A DNA stretch of 64,000 nt, from contig JAJOZX010002365.1 of the NCBI GenBank assembly GCA_023014485.1, forward strand, positions 163,501-227,500. The letters are read 5' to 3'. Of this stretch, positions 56,015 to 64,000 are shown piece after piece; within the stretch, counting starts at the first letter, position 1, and each line of letters opens with the position of its first letter. The notes beneath the pieces were generated by a model, which was not told where the DNA came from, ran no database searches, and was given only the letters and a program-made list of their open reading frames with translations. Source of the stretch: Bathynomus jamesi (lineage: Eukaryota > Arthropoda > Malacostraca > Isopoda > Cirolanidae). A program made the translations under genes and the position numbers.

Positions 56015-56700
56015 ATGCTGCAATGTTGCAAAGAGGCGATGGTATTGAAAAATGGGATGGGGGTATGCAACAACTCAATGTTGCAAAGGGGGTGGGGTGT
56101 TGCAAAGGGAGGTAGGGTGTTGCAAAAAAGGGGTGGGGGGATGCTGCAGGTGCAACAAGGAAACTTGGAGGCGGCGTTATCCCCCAAGAGAAAGGAGGAG
56201 AGGTGTTCACCTGGCAGGAGCCAAGTGCATATTAAGACTTCAGCCGAGTAGGCGTTGTCTTATAGGCTCCTAATCAGCCAGTTGGCTTAGAAGGAGCCAA
56301 GGGGGGAGGGGTACACCTGAAGAGGGAGAGAGAGAAAGAGAGAGTATCGGCCTTTGTTGCCGATTGCAAGGGCATGCAACTTGGAGGCGGAGTTCTCCCC
56401 CAAGCTATTTTCCCCAAAGGGGTATACCTAACCTAAGAGGCCTCTAAGGGGTTTTCCCAAAGGGCCAGAAAGAGAAAGGACCAGATATCCTTGCTCGGCT
56501 GGGAGCCGAGCTTGTATGACTCCGTCGTCAGCCTCTCGCTCTTTTATAGACCTCTAATCCGGCTGAGTTGCCAGATAGCGCCATGTATTTAATTCCAATA
56601 GAAGGCGGAGTTGCCAGTTTGTGCTATATATTTAATTAATTCTAATCGAAGACTGAGTTGCCAGATAGCAATATTTATTAAATTAAACCATATATTAATC
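56015..56700. repeat. Minisatellite and unclassified repeat block
   Basis: Imperfect TGTTGCAAAGGGGGTGGGG units (56015-56140), then a segment (56135-56215) shared with 61535-61620, then three ~46-bp tandem units each starting GAGTTGCCAG (56562-56690). Parts could be a degraded LTR, but no paired copy was found. Confidence 0.55.
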
Positions 56701-56754
56701 AAAATACCACAATATATTTATATGATGGTAGTTAATCGCTGTTGTCACGAATAA

Positions 56755-56930
56755 CAGTGGGAAAGGAAAAGAAAATTACGAAGATAGGTGAAACACGACA
56801 ATTCAAAACACACGATCGTCCCCCTCCTCCCTCATTCCCCCCAAACTTCTCACCCTTCGCGAACGTCAAAATATTAGTTCAGACGAAATACACACAAATG
56901 AACAACTTTCTCCTTACCTTATATATATAT
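56755..56930 (+). repeat. Dispersed repeat R2, copy 1
   Basis: TTACGAAGATAGGTGAAAC, CGACAATTCAAAACACACG, CTCCCTCATTCCCCCCAAAC and AATATTAGTTCAGACGAAAT recur at 59005-59225, 59510-59640 and 59713-59930. Confidence 0.6.
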
Positions 56931-56959
56931 ATATATTTTTTTTTTTTATTTTTTTTTTT

Positions 56960-57226
56960 TAGTTCGGGAAGAACCGATTCGCCTCTATTTAAAGGGCATA
57001 TCTCAGCGGAAAAACAAAGAAAAAGTGAGAGGAAAGACAGAGGAAAAAGAAAGGGTGGAGGGGACAGTCGAAGTGGAAAAAGACCAAGGATGACAAGGAC
57101 TGCAGGGTCGAGCCCCATCATCCTTGGGTGCTAGGGCCGGGAGGGCGCACGTGAAACCTCCAGGAACAAGCACGTACAAACGAGCACAAAGAGCACTCAA
57201 GAGCACGAGCTTAGAACCCCCTTGCG

Positions 57227-57235
<9 letters not shown>
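56960..57235 (+). repeat. Unclassified dispersed repeat, copy 2 (inverse of 4641-4902)
   Basis: Starts AGTTCGGGAAGAACCGATTC and ends AACCCCCTTGCGGGGA. Almost identical to the inverse complement of copy 1, with a short insertion (about 57090). The basic open frame is also present here. (TA)n follows. Confidence 0.65.
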
Positions 57236-57261
<26 letters not shown>

Positions 57262-57641
57262 TACTGGCCAAATTATTAGGAATTTTTTTAAAATTTCATT
57301 TTTTGGTATAAAATGTTAAATTAAACCAATTTTAAACGTTGAAAAGTTATTTATTTCTACACAAGAATACATGGTCATTATTTAGCAATAGTTTAGTACT
57401 TAGTTTGACCCACCTTAGCTGCCATAATGGCTGCGACACGCTTCGGCATGCCATGAATCAATTTTTTGCATAATTCTTTAGTCGAACGAAGCGTGTTTGT
57501 TCGTCAGTTGTCGTTTGGTTGTCATGCGATGCGGGTGTGTTTCTCTTTCTTTTACGTGTCATTGTAACTACCGTTTAATTTAAATAGTGTATTTACCCAA
57601 TTTCGGCAATTATTTGTTACAGTTTTTAAGTGAATTTGAAA

Positions 57642-58862
57642 ATGGGGCGAAAGAATGACTTGAGTCCATGGAAAATTGGGCAAATACAGGTTTTATTAAC
57701 TTCTTCTACATTTAAACAAAAGGAAATCGCTGCCAAACTCCATGTTTCACCACAGTCAGTACTTCGTATTAAGAAAAAAATGGTATTTGGAGAAAATGTA
57801 GGCCCCAAAAGGGTTGGAAGATGCGGCAGAAAAAGGGTAACGACTCCAAGAACTGATAGACAGATTGCAATTTTGTCTCTTAGAAATAGAAGAGCTACTT
57901 GCAAAAACATTTCCAGTAGTCTAGCGGCTGATGGCATCAATATTAGTCGTAGAACAGTCAACAGGAGGCTTCTAACTGCCGGCTTCAAAGCCTACCGCCC
58001 AAGGAAGAAGCCCAGGCTCACTGAGGCTATGAAGAAGGCACGTTTTGCATGGGCAAAGGAACACATTAACTGGACTAGTGAGGATTGGGAACAGGTAAGA
58101 ATAATATTTAACATTAAATAGAATGTTAATACAGTAAATACAGTATGCATAGAAGTGTATTTACAGTACGTGATAAAACTGCAGTAAAAATATCTGTAAA
58201 GCAGCAAGTCATACTGTACTTCGTTTTAGCTGTACTTCATACGCTATGCACTGACTCTTTCACAGGGCTTTCTTTGATTGCAGGTGGTGTTCTCCGATGA
58301 GTCAACGATTGCCGTGCTTGACGATCGTGTTCAAAGTGTAAGAAGGAGGCCTGGAGAAGAATTTTTGCCTGAGTGTCTGATGAAAACGGTGAAATTTCCA
58401 CAAAAGATCATGGTTTGGGGAGCAATTTCTGTGCATGGAACTAGTCGTTTGAGCATTGTTGAGGGGAATATGAACCAAGTCAAGTATATAGAAGTACTAA
58501 GAAGACGTCTACTGCCTCAAATAAGGGAATGGTATGGTAATAGACGTTGGATTTTTCAACAAGACTCAGCTCCATGCCACACGGCAAAGTCGGTTAAAAA
58601 ATGGTGTCATGAAAATAGTGTTCGGTTGCTCCCATGGGCTGGAAATTCTCCAGACATGAACCCAATCGAAAGTTTATGGTGTATTTTAAAGGACGTAATC
58701 CATGAAACGCCGATAACAACAAAACACCAACTCATAGAGCGACTTATTCAAGTCTGGTTTCACTCTACACGTATTAAGGAATTATGCAAAAAATTGATTC
58801 ATGGCATGCCGAAGCGTGTCGCAGCCCTTAAGGCAGCTAAGGGGGGTCAAACTAAGTACTAA
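57642..58862 (+). CDS. Tc1-like DD34E transposase with one intron
   Basis: Two exons: 57642-58094 (151 codons, ending in phase 0) and 58284-58862. The donor is CAG|GTAAGA and the acceptor TTTGATTGCAG|GTGG. Together they give about 343 residues, the normal Tc1 length. Start MGRKNDLSPWKIGQIQV; first HTH KEIAAKLHVSPQSVLRIKKK; GRCGRKRV linker; second HTH; catalytic VVFSDES, FQQDSAPCH and DMNPIESLW with 34 residues between the last two; C-terminus ending GGQTKY. It should bind its TIRs and cut and paste at TA. Unspliced RNA would stop at 58121 and give a ~160-residue protein with only the DNA-binding domains. Confidence 0.9.
58095..58283 (+). other. Spliceosomal intron in the transposase gene
   Basis: 189 bp, AT-rich, GTAAGA..TTGCAG, precisely between the DNA-binding and catalytic halves. 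The reading frame joins exactly across it, and the first catalytic motif starts at once in exon 2. Confidence 0.85.
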
Positions 58863-59004
58863 ACTATTGCTAAATAATGACCATGTATTCTTGTGTAGAA
58901 ATAAATAACTTTTCAACGTTTAAAATTGGTTTAATTTAATATTTTATACCAAAAAATGAAATTTTAAAAAAATTCCTAATAATTTGGCCAGTACTGTATA
59001 TATA

Positions 59005-59632
59005 GAAAGAATCATAATAACCGTGTCTATTTAATTTTGTCATTCCTTATATATATATAAAAGGATTTTCACCTTAAAGTGAATTAAAACATTAAAAAAT
59101 CACTAAACAATTAAAAGAAAAGAAACATTACGAAGAAAGTTGAAATAAACGACAATTCAAAACACACGGTCGTCCTCCCTCATTCCCCCCAAACTCCTCA
59201 CCCCATCTGTGCTTGTGTATATATATATGTATATATATATATAATAAACGAATGAACAACTCGTGCAAACACACACACACACACACACACACGCGCCTCT
59301 GTACATATCATGTGAATGAAAATCAGAAAAAAATACCAAACGTATATTAATTTAAATCAAATGAAGCTAAACCTCTATTAATGTAAAACAAATGAATTTT
59401 CTCCTTTTAAGAGAATCAATTATTATAAGAAATTAATTATTCAATATAAGAAATTAATCATTAAGCGCTGTTTTTTTCTTTCACGAGGAAAGGATTTCCG
59501 AGAATCTGGGTCAACTCAAAACACACGGTCGTCCCCCCTCCTCCCTCATTCCCCCAAACTTCTCACCCTTCGCGAACGTCAAAATATTAGTTCAGACGAA
59601 ATACACACAAATGAACAACTTTCTCCTTAACT

Positions 59633-59718
<86 letters not shown>

Positions 59719-59919
59719 ATCATAATAACCGTGTCTATTTAATTTTGTCATTCCTTATATATATAAAAGGATTTTCACCTTAAAGTGAATTAAAACATTA
59801 AAAAATCACTAAACAATTAAAAGAAAAGAAACCTTACGAAGAAAGTTGAAATAAACGACAATTCGAAACACACGGTCGTCCTCCCTCATTCCCCCCAAAC
59901 TTCTCACCCCATCTGTGCT

Positions 59920-59978
<59 letters not shown>

Positions 59979-60001
59979 AACGAATGAACAACTCGTGCAC
60001 A

Positions 60002-60035
<34 letters not shown>
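59005..60035 (+). repeat. Tandem duplication of repeat R2 block (~708 bp period)
   Basis: 59005-59310 and 59713-60035 are nearly identical, starting GAAAGAATCATAATAACCGTG and continuing through CCATCTGTGCTTGTG, (TA)n, AACGAATGAACAACTCGTGC and (CA)n. Between them lies another R2 segment (59510-59640) matching 56795-56930, then (TA)n and (GA)n. The TA and CA tracts differ in length between copies. Confidence 0.8.
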
Positions 60036-60036
<1 letters not shown>

Positions 60037-60838
60037 TGAAAGGATTCCCGACTCGAATCACACCTGTTTGCCCAGAGGCCTTTTTGAAATGACCGCGAGT
60101 TGCCCTTTCTTCCAGTCTACTCGGGATAAACCTCGCTTCACTCCAAATCTTAATTTTGCTGTTGTTATTACTTCTACAATGAAACATTCTCGAAGCGAAG
60201 AAAATGTTTTATATTTTTATTTACGCGTAATTTGTATGGTGTCATATTCTTAGATAACATCTCTGTTATTGAAAGATATACACACAATTATATTAAATAA
60301 TAATCAGCAAAAGGGTAGAGTGCATGAGGTGTGCAAACCTGAAAGTACTAACAATTATATATATATATATATAAAGAAAGAGAGAGAGAGTTTTGTTCAT
60401 TCTTTTAAAATAAATAAAGGAATGGAAATATATATATATATAGGGTGGTACAGATTTAAAATAACAGGATCATTTGATCCGGGGGTAGTATGACCGTAAA
60501 ACATGCTAATGCACGATTTTTCTCTTTAGTAATAATAACAACTAGCTCTTCCCCGAATTGTAACAACGGTTAAGGTTTTCACTCCGCCTTAGACCCACAG
60601 TTTAACGTGGAAACCGAATGCTCTTTTCTTTTTTAAAAATATAATTAAAGGAATGGATATATTTATAATTTCTTTATTATAAAATCCTCTCGATTACATT
60701 AGTGACTAATGATCCGGGAATAGTGGGGGAAAAATATTGACATGGGTAAAGACAGCAAGGGGTAATACGAGCATTAAATCTATTGGAGAAAATATAAAGA
60801 TGCCATTACTCGTCCGGACCCGTTATAGCGGTGTTACG
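60036..60838. other. Non-coding stretch upstream of host promoter
   Basis: (TA)n near 60357 and 60430. TAGGGTGGTACAGATTT at about 60440 resembles a lone mariner-type end without a partner. No gene recognised. Confidence 0.45.
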
Positions 60839-60991
60839 ATTGGTACACAAACTTATCATAGCTCCACCCAGCTACACTGGCAACCAATCACTACGAACAT
60901 CTGGCCTTAATCTTTTGGGGCGGAGCTTGGCGATTGTGCATATAAAAGGAAATACTTTTCAGTTGGGAGTAACAGTAGCTATTTTCGCGTC
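60839..60991 (+). promoter_or_regulatory. Core promoter with CCAAT, GC and TATA boxes
   Basis: ATTGGT (60839, inverted CCAAT), AACCAATCA (about 60880), GGGGCGGAG (60917-60925) and TATAAAAGG (60941-60949). Initiator-like CAGT lies about 33 bases below the TATA box (60973-60976), and TCAGT at 60990. The start codon of the exon follows at 61033. Order and spacing are those of a normal pol II promoter. Confidence 0.65.
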
Positions 60992-61032
60992 AGTGAATAA
61001 TCATTTCCCTCTGCCAGTGCATTCCCTCCACC

Positions 61033-61205
61033 ATGGACCACGAACTTTACGTTTTTCCGGATTTGTATGAAGGTGACACTGCAGCATTGACTGCAATTAA
61101 TCTTTTTAACGCGATTGACCGTGATGAATTATTTCCAACGCAAACCGTTGAAGATATTTGCAGTGACGCTCCTTACAATCCGACGCAAGGGACTACCATA
61201 GAAAT
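61033..61205 (+). CDS. First coding exon of an unidentified host gene
   Basis: The start lies in CTCCACCATGG, a perfect Kozak context, about 60-90 bases below the promoter. The exon encodes MDHELYVFPDLYEGDTAA, then LTAINLFNAIDRDELFPTQ and TVEDICSDAPYNPTQGTTIE, an acidic, hydrophobic-patterned segment of the kind found in transcription factor activation regions, though I cannot name it. GTAAGTG directly after 61205 is a strong donor (phase 2). Without splicing a stop follows after one more codon. A weak acceptor TTTCTCCTTTAAG lies at 61464-61476, but the sequence beyond it is repeat-derived. The BEL/Pao element probably sits in this gene's intron. Confidence 0.6.
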
Positions 61206-61539
61206 GTAAGTGTCTATAATTTATTCACAAGAAACATGATTTTATATATATGGATGGTTGTAGTATCTCGTCAAATACTTCATTTAGATACTCACCATTA
61301 TTGCTAAAACCGAAATTTTTATGGCAATCTTTTGCGTGTTTTAAATGTTATTCGGATTTACCTCTTAAATGAGTTTCGAACCAAAGATATCTTCACATAA
61401 TGGGGTCTGTCTGTATACTCTGTATATGTTTTTATTAAAAAAGAATCAATATGAACATTATTCTTTCTCCTTTAAGGTCCGATGAGGATCCCCCCACCCC
61501 CCTTTGCTTGGCAAAAGCAAAGGGGGGTGGGGGAATGCT
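61206..61539 (+). other. Putative intron start and G/C hairpin
   Basis: Intron-like sequence with a possible acceptor near 61476. A strong hairpin (61490-61534) pairs CCCCCCTTTGCTT with AAGCAAAGGGGGG. The hairpin looks derived from the GGGGTGGGGG minisatellite family at 56015-56140. Confidence 0.45.
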
Positions 61540-64000
61540 GTAGGTGCAACAAGGAAACTTGGAGGCGGCGTTATCCCCCAAGAGAAAGGAGAGAAAGGAG
61601 GAGAGGTGTTCACCTGGCTCCTCAGGTTAGATAAATATGCCGTACAAAGTGACATTTCAAAGGCAATTTTGAGAATAAATCTAAAAAATGAATATGACAA
61701 GAACCAACTTAGGTTCTTATGGTTCAGGGATCCATTTGATTTGAATAAAGGGTTCATAACCTATAGATTTAATGTTGTGTTGTTTGGAGCCAATTGCTCA
61801 CCTAGCCTATTAGCATTGACAATTAGACATCATTTGAACCAGTTTAATAACTCTTTAACATTGAATTTCCTCAAGGAACATTTTTACGTAGACAATCTAA
61901 TAGGCTCAACAACAACAAAATCTGAATTATCTGAGGTCTATGAACACTCTCAAAACATTATGCAACAAGGTAACTTTGAACTTAGAGCGTGGATTTCAAA
62001 TAATGAGGAATTAAACAAAAAGATTTTAAAGGATAATAATGGTCTTACTGAGCCATCAGACAGAGTTAAGTTAAAACTTTAGGTATGAACTGGTATTTGG
62101 ATGCAACTTCTAACAGTCATGATTCAATCTGTACTAAAGGTTTTAAACTTGATGAGGAAGCAAATACTAAAAGACAAATATTATCAGAGGCTTCAAAAAA
62201 TTTTGACCCCATGGGTCTATTCCTGCCTTCAACAATAAAATCAAAGATTCTCCTCCAAGAAGTTTGGAGGACAAATGTTGGGTGGGATGATCCAATAACA
62301 AATGGAGAGCAAAAATTTTGGAAGAAGTTAGCTGCTGATTTAACAAAAGTGCAGAACATTAAAATTCAAAGGTGCTGTGGGTTTAGGGATAAGCCCCAGA
62401 GACTTCATGTGTTTGCTGATGCAAGCACACAGGCTTATGGGTGCTGTGCATACCTTGTAAGTCCTACAGAAAGTCATCTAATTTATGCAAAAGGGAAAGT
62501 TGCACCCCTCAAACCTACCCGAACCATACCTCAACTGGAGCTATTGGCTGCTGCGTTAGCCATTAAAACCATTTCATTGCTTAAGGATGCTTACCATGAT
62601 GTGAACATAACTGATATCCACATCTGGCTTGACAGTCAGATTTGTCTTGCCTGGATACGGAATGCTAGCATTAATAGTAAGAATATCTTTGCAAGAAATA
62701 GGCTAAAAGAAATAGCTGAAGCTAATGAAAGACTACAAGTAAACTTTCACTATGTTCCAACTAAACAAAATCCAGCAGACTTTCTGACCAGAGGTTTATC
62801 CTACAAGTTGTTGAAGTCAAACAAAACTTGGTTCATGGGACCTAAGTGGCTCTGTAATACAGACCAATGGCCTGTGGAACAAGTTAACTTGACATTAAAT
62901 TTAATCTTTTCAAATGAAAAGGTTGAACCAATCACTAATTATGAACATTATTCTGATTTCAGCAAACTTGTCAGGGTCACAGCCTACTGTTTGAGGTTTG
63001 CTCACAACTGTTTAACTACAATAAACAAACAGCTAAATAAAAACAATCATAATTATACAGAAGTTGCAACCAAGTACTGGATAAGGCATGCACGACAAAA
63101 GGAGTACAATAAAGAGTTAGAATTCTTGACTAATGGAAAACAAACAAAAGAACCTGTACCATCAGTAGTTGTGGATCTAAATTTGTTCAGAGATGAGGAA
63201 GGCCATCTAAGGTGTAAAGGGAGATTAGACAAATCAAAACTGTCTTACAAAAGCAAACATCCAATCCTTTTACCTAGATTTAGCTATTTGACAACATTAA
63301 TCATCAGACAAACACACAATGATGTACATCATATGGGGGTACCACAGACACTAACTACATTAAGAAAAACTTATTGGATACCCAAGGGAAGGATCACTGT
63401 TAAAACAGTCCTGAGTGAGTGTATCACATGTAGGCGTATTCATGCTAGGCCCTATAGGAAACCAAATCTTCCTGCTTTGCCAGAGGAGAGAGTTACTCTC
63501 AACAGACCCTTTGAGACTGTAGGCATTGACTATACAGGAGCATTGACTGTGGGTGTGGTTGACACTGAACAAAAAATGTACATTGTACTGTTTACCTGTG
63601 CTGCCTCACGAGCTGTTTATCTAGATGTTGTGGAGGACCTTACAGCAGAATCTTTTGTTGCTGTCTTTAAGAGATTCTGTGCATGACATTCAGTACCCAA
63701 GACAGTTTGGACTGACAATGCTACATATTTCAAGGCTGGTGAACAAGTCATCCACGACTTGTTAAGCAACGAACTCACACAATTATATATACAAAATTCA
63801 AACATAAAGTGGAAGTATATTCCGGTTGCCTCTCCTTGGTATGGTTCTATCTGGGAGAGGAATATACAAGCAGTAAAGAATTGCTTGAAGAAAGCAATTG
63901 GTAAAAAACAGATACACTTGTTTGAGTTGCTCACTCTCCTGGCTGAGATTGAGAACATCATTAACAATAGACCACTCACTTATGTGAGTGACAACATTAA
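61540..64000 (+). mobile_element. BEL/Pao LTR retrotransposon, 5'-truncated, runs off the window
   Basis: After an ~80-bp segment shared with 56135-56215, sequence from about 61619 encodes reverse transcriptase, RNase H and integrase in order. Neither LTR nor gag and protease are present in the window. The shared segment marks a deletion or insertion junction. Confidence 0.85.
61619..64000 (+). pseudogene. BEL/Pao pol: reverse transcriptase, RNase H, integrase (broken)
   Basis: 61619-62082 holds the RT from VQSDISKAILRI (block A) to FYVDNLIGSTTTKSEL (block C, YVDN instead of YVDD as usual in BEL). A one-base frame change near 62070-62085 leads to the next segment (62085-63686): Pao-type connection, RNase H with HVFADASTQAYGCCAYL and IWLDSQICLAWI, a His/Cys zinc region (HNDVHHMG..CITCRRIHARP) and the integrase Asp in ETVGIDYTG. 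An in-frame TGA at 63684-63686 interrupts, after which the same frame continues with the second Asp (VWTDNATYF) and the Glu region (SIWERNIQAV) to the window end. Dead by a frameshift, one stop and 5' loss. Confidence 0.85.

Larger units (their letters stand above)
57259..58996 (+). mobile_element. Apparently intact Tc1-like element (DD34E) with ~225 bp TIRs
   Basis: Termini CAGTACTGGCCAAATTATTA and inverse complement, bordered by TA inside (TA)n. The arms 57259-57483 and 58772-58996 differ at only a few positions. The right arm covers the last ~30 codons of the transposase, so the left arm holds an inverted copy of that coding end. Length 1738 bp. The transposase reads without lesions once a single intron is removed, so the copy may be active or recently active. 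Confidence 0.93.

Noticed and set aside
55863..56210. Pro-rich 115-residue protein on the minus strand
   Set aside because: Antisense of the TGTTGCAAAGGGGG minisatellite; low complexity only.
61477..61560. Second coding exon of the 61033 gene
   Set aside because: A plausible acceptor and an acidic/Pro-rich frame exist, but the sequence is mostly a hairpin derived from a dispersed G-rich repeat, so I do not call it.
62070..62090. Programmed ribosomal frameshift in the BEL/Pao pol
   Set aside because: BEL/Pao pol is normally one frame here, no slippery site with downstream structure is evident, and the element has another stop, so decay is simpler.

Overview
This 64 kb window looks like a repeat-dense arthropod genome, most plausibly a crustacean. 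That is an inference from the transposon mix (BEL/Pao, Penelope-like, CR1-like LINE, several Tc1/mariner lineages, many hAT), the very abundant TA microsatellites, and one locus with a CCAAT/GC/TATA promoter, a Kozak start and a GT splice donor. No prokaryotic operon structure, rRNA or canonical tRNA is visible. The tRNA-like sequences are SINE heads.

Layout. 0.8-5.4 kb: foldback and mariner fragments set in (TA)n. 6.3-9.6 kb: a dead hAT and a dead DD41D mariner. 9.7-11.7 kb: a hairpin-shaped Penelope-like remnant with a GIY-YIG domain and hammerhead-like motifs, then a LINE 5' region (CCCH finger plus APE endonuclease). 14-17 kb: a mariner fragment and an internally deleted Tc1 element. 17.6-20.2 kb: a LINE RT relic abutting a large hAT-type pseudogene. 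21.6-24.2 kb: an element with ~410 bp terminal inverted repeats around a FEN1/PIN-like gene. 27-29 kb: palindromic SINE, transposon and MITE. 29-32 kb: a LINE split by two hAT insertions. 32.8-40.9 kb: the least repetitive part, with one good minus-strand exon candidate. 40.9-44.5 kb: four palindromes in a row. 47.8-52.2 kb: a complete 4.4 kb element with an 8-bp target duplication. It carries an unusual RNase H-like gene that is interrupted by a second hAT, also with a clean 8-bp duplication. 53-57 kb: MITEs, LINE tails and minisatellites. 57.3-59.0 kb: an apparently intact Tc1-like element whose transposase has one intron. 59-60 kb: a tandem duplication. 60.8-61.2 kb: promoter and first exon of a host gene. 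61.5 kb to the end: a decayed BEL/Pao pol.

How it fits together. Almost all coding signal belongs to mobile elements, and most copies are dead. The exceptions are the Tc1-like element and the two host exons. Three themes recur. Tc1/mariner-type elements sit directly in (TA)n microsatellites. Many elements are near-perfect palindromes whose arms carry transposase coding sequence. Two elements have long inverted repeats around genes that are not textbook transposases. All coordinates and identities come from reading the sequence; no alignment or search was run.
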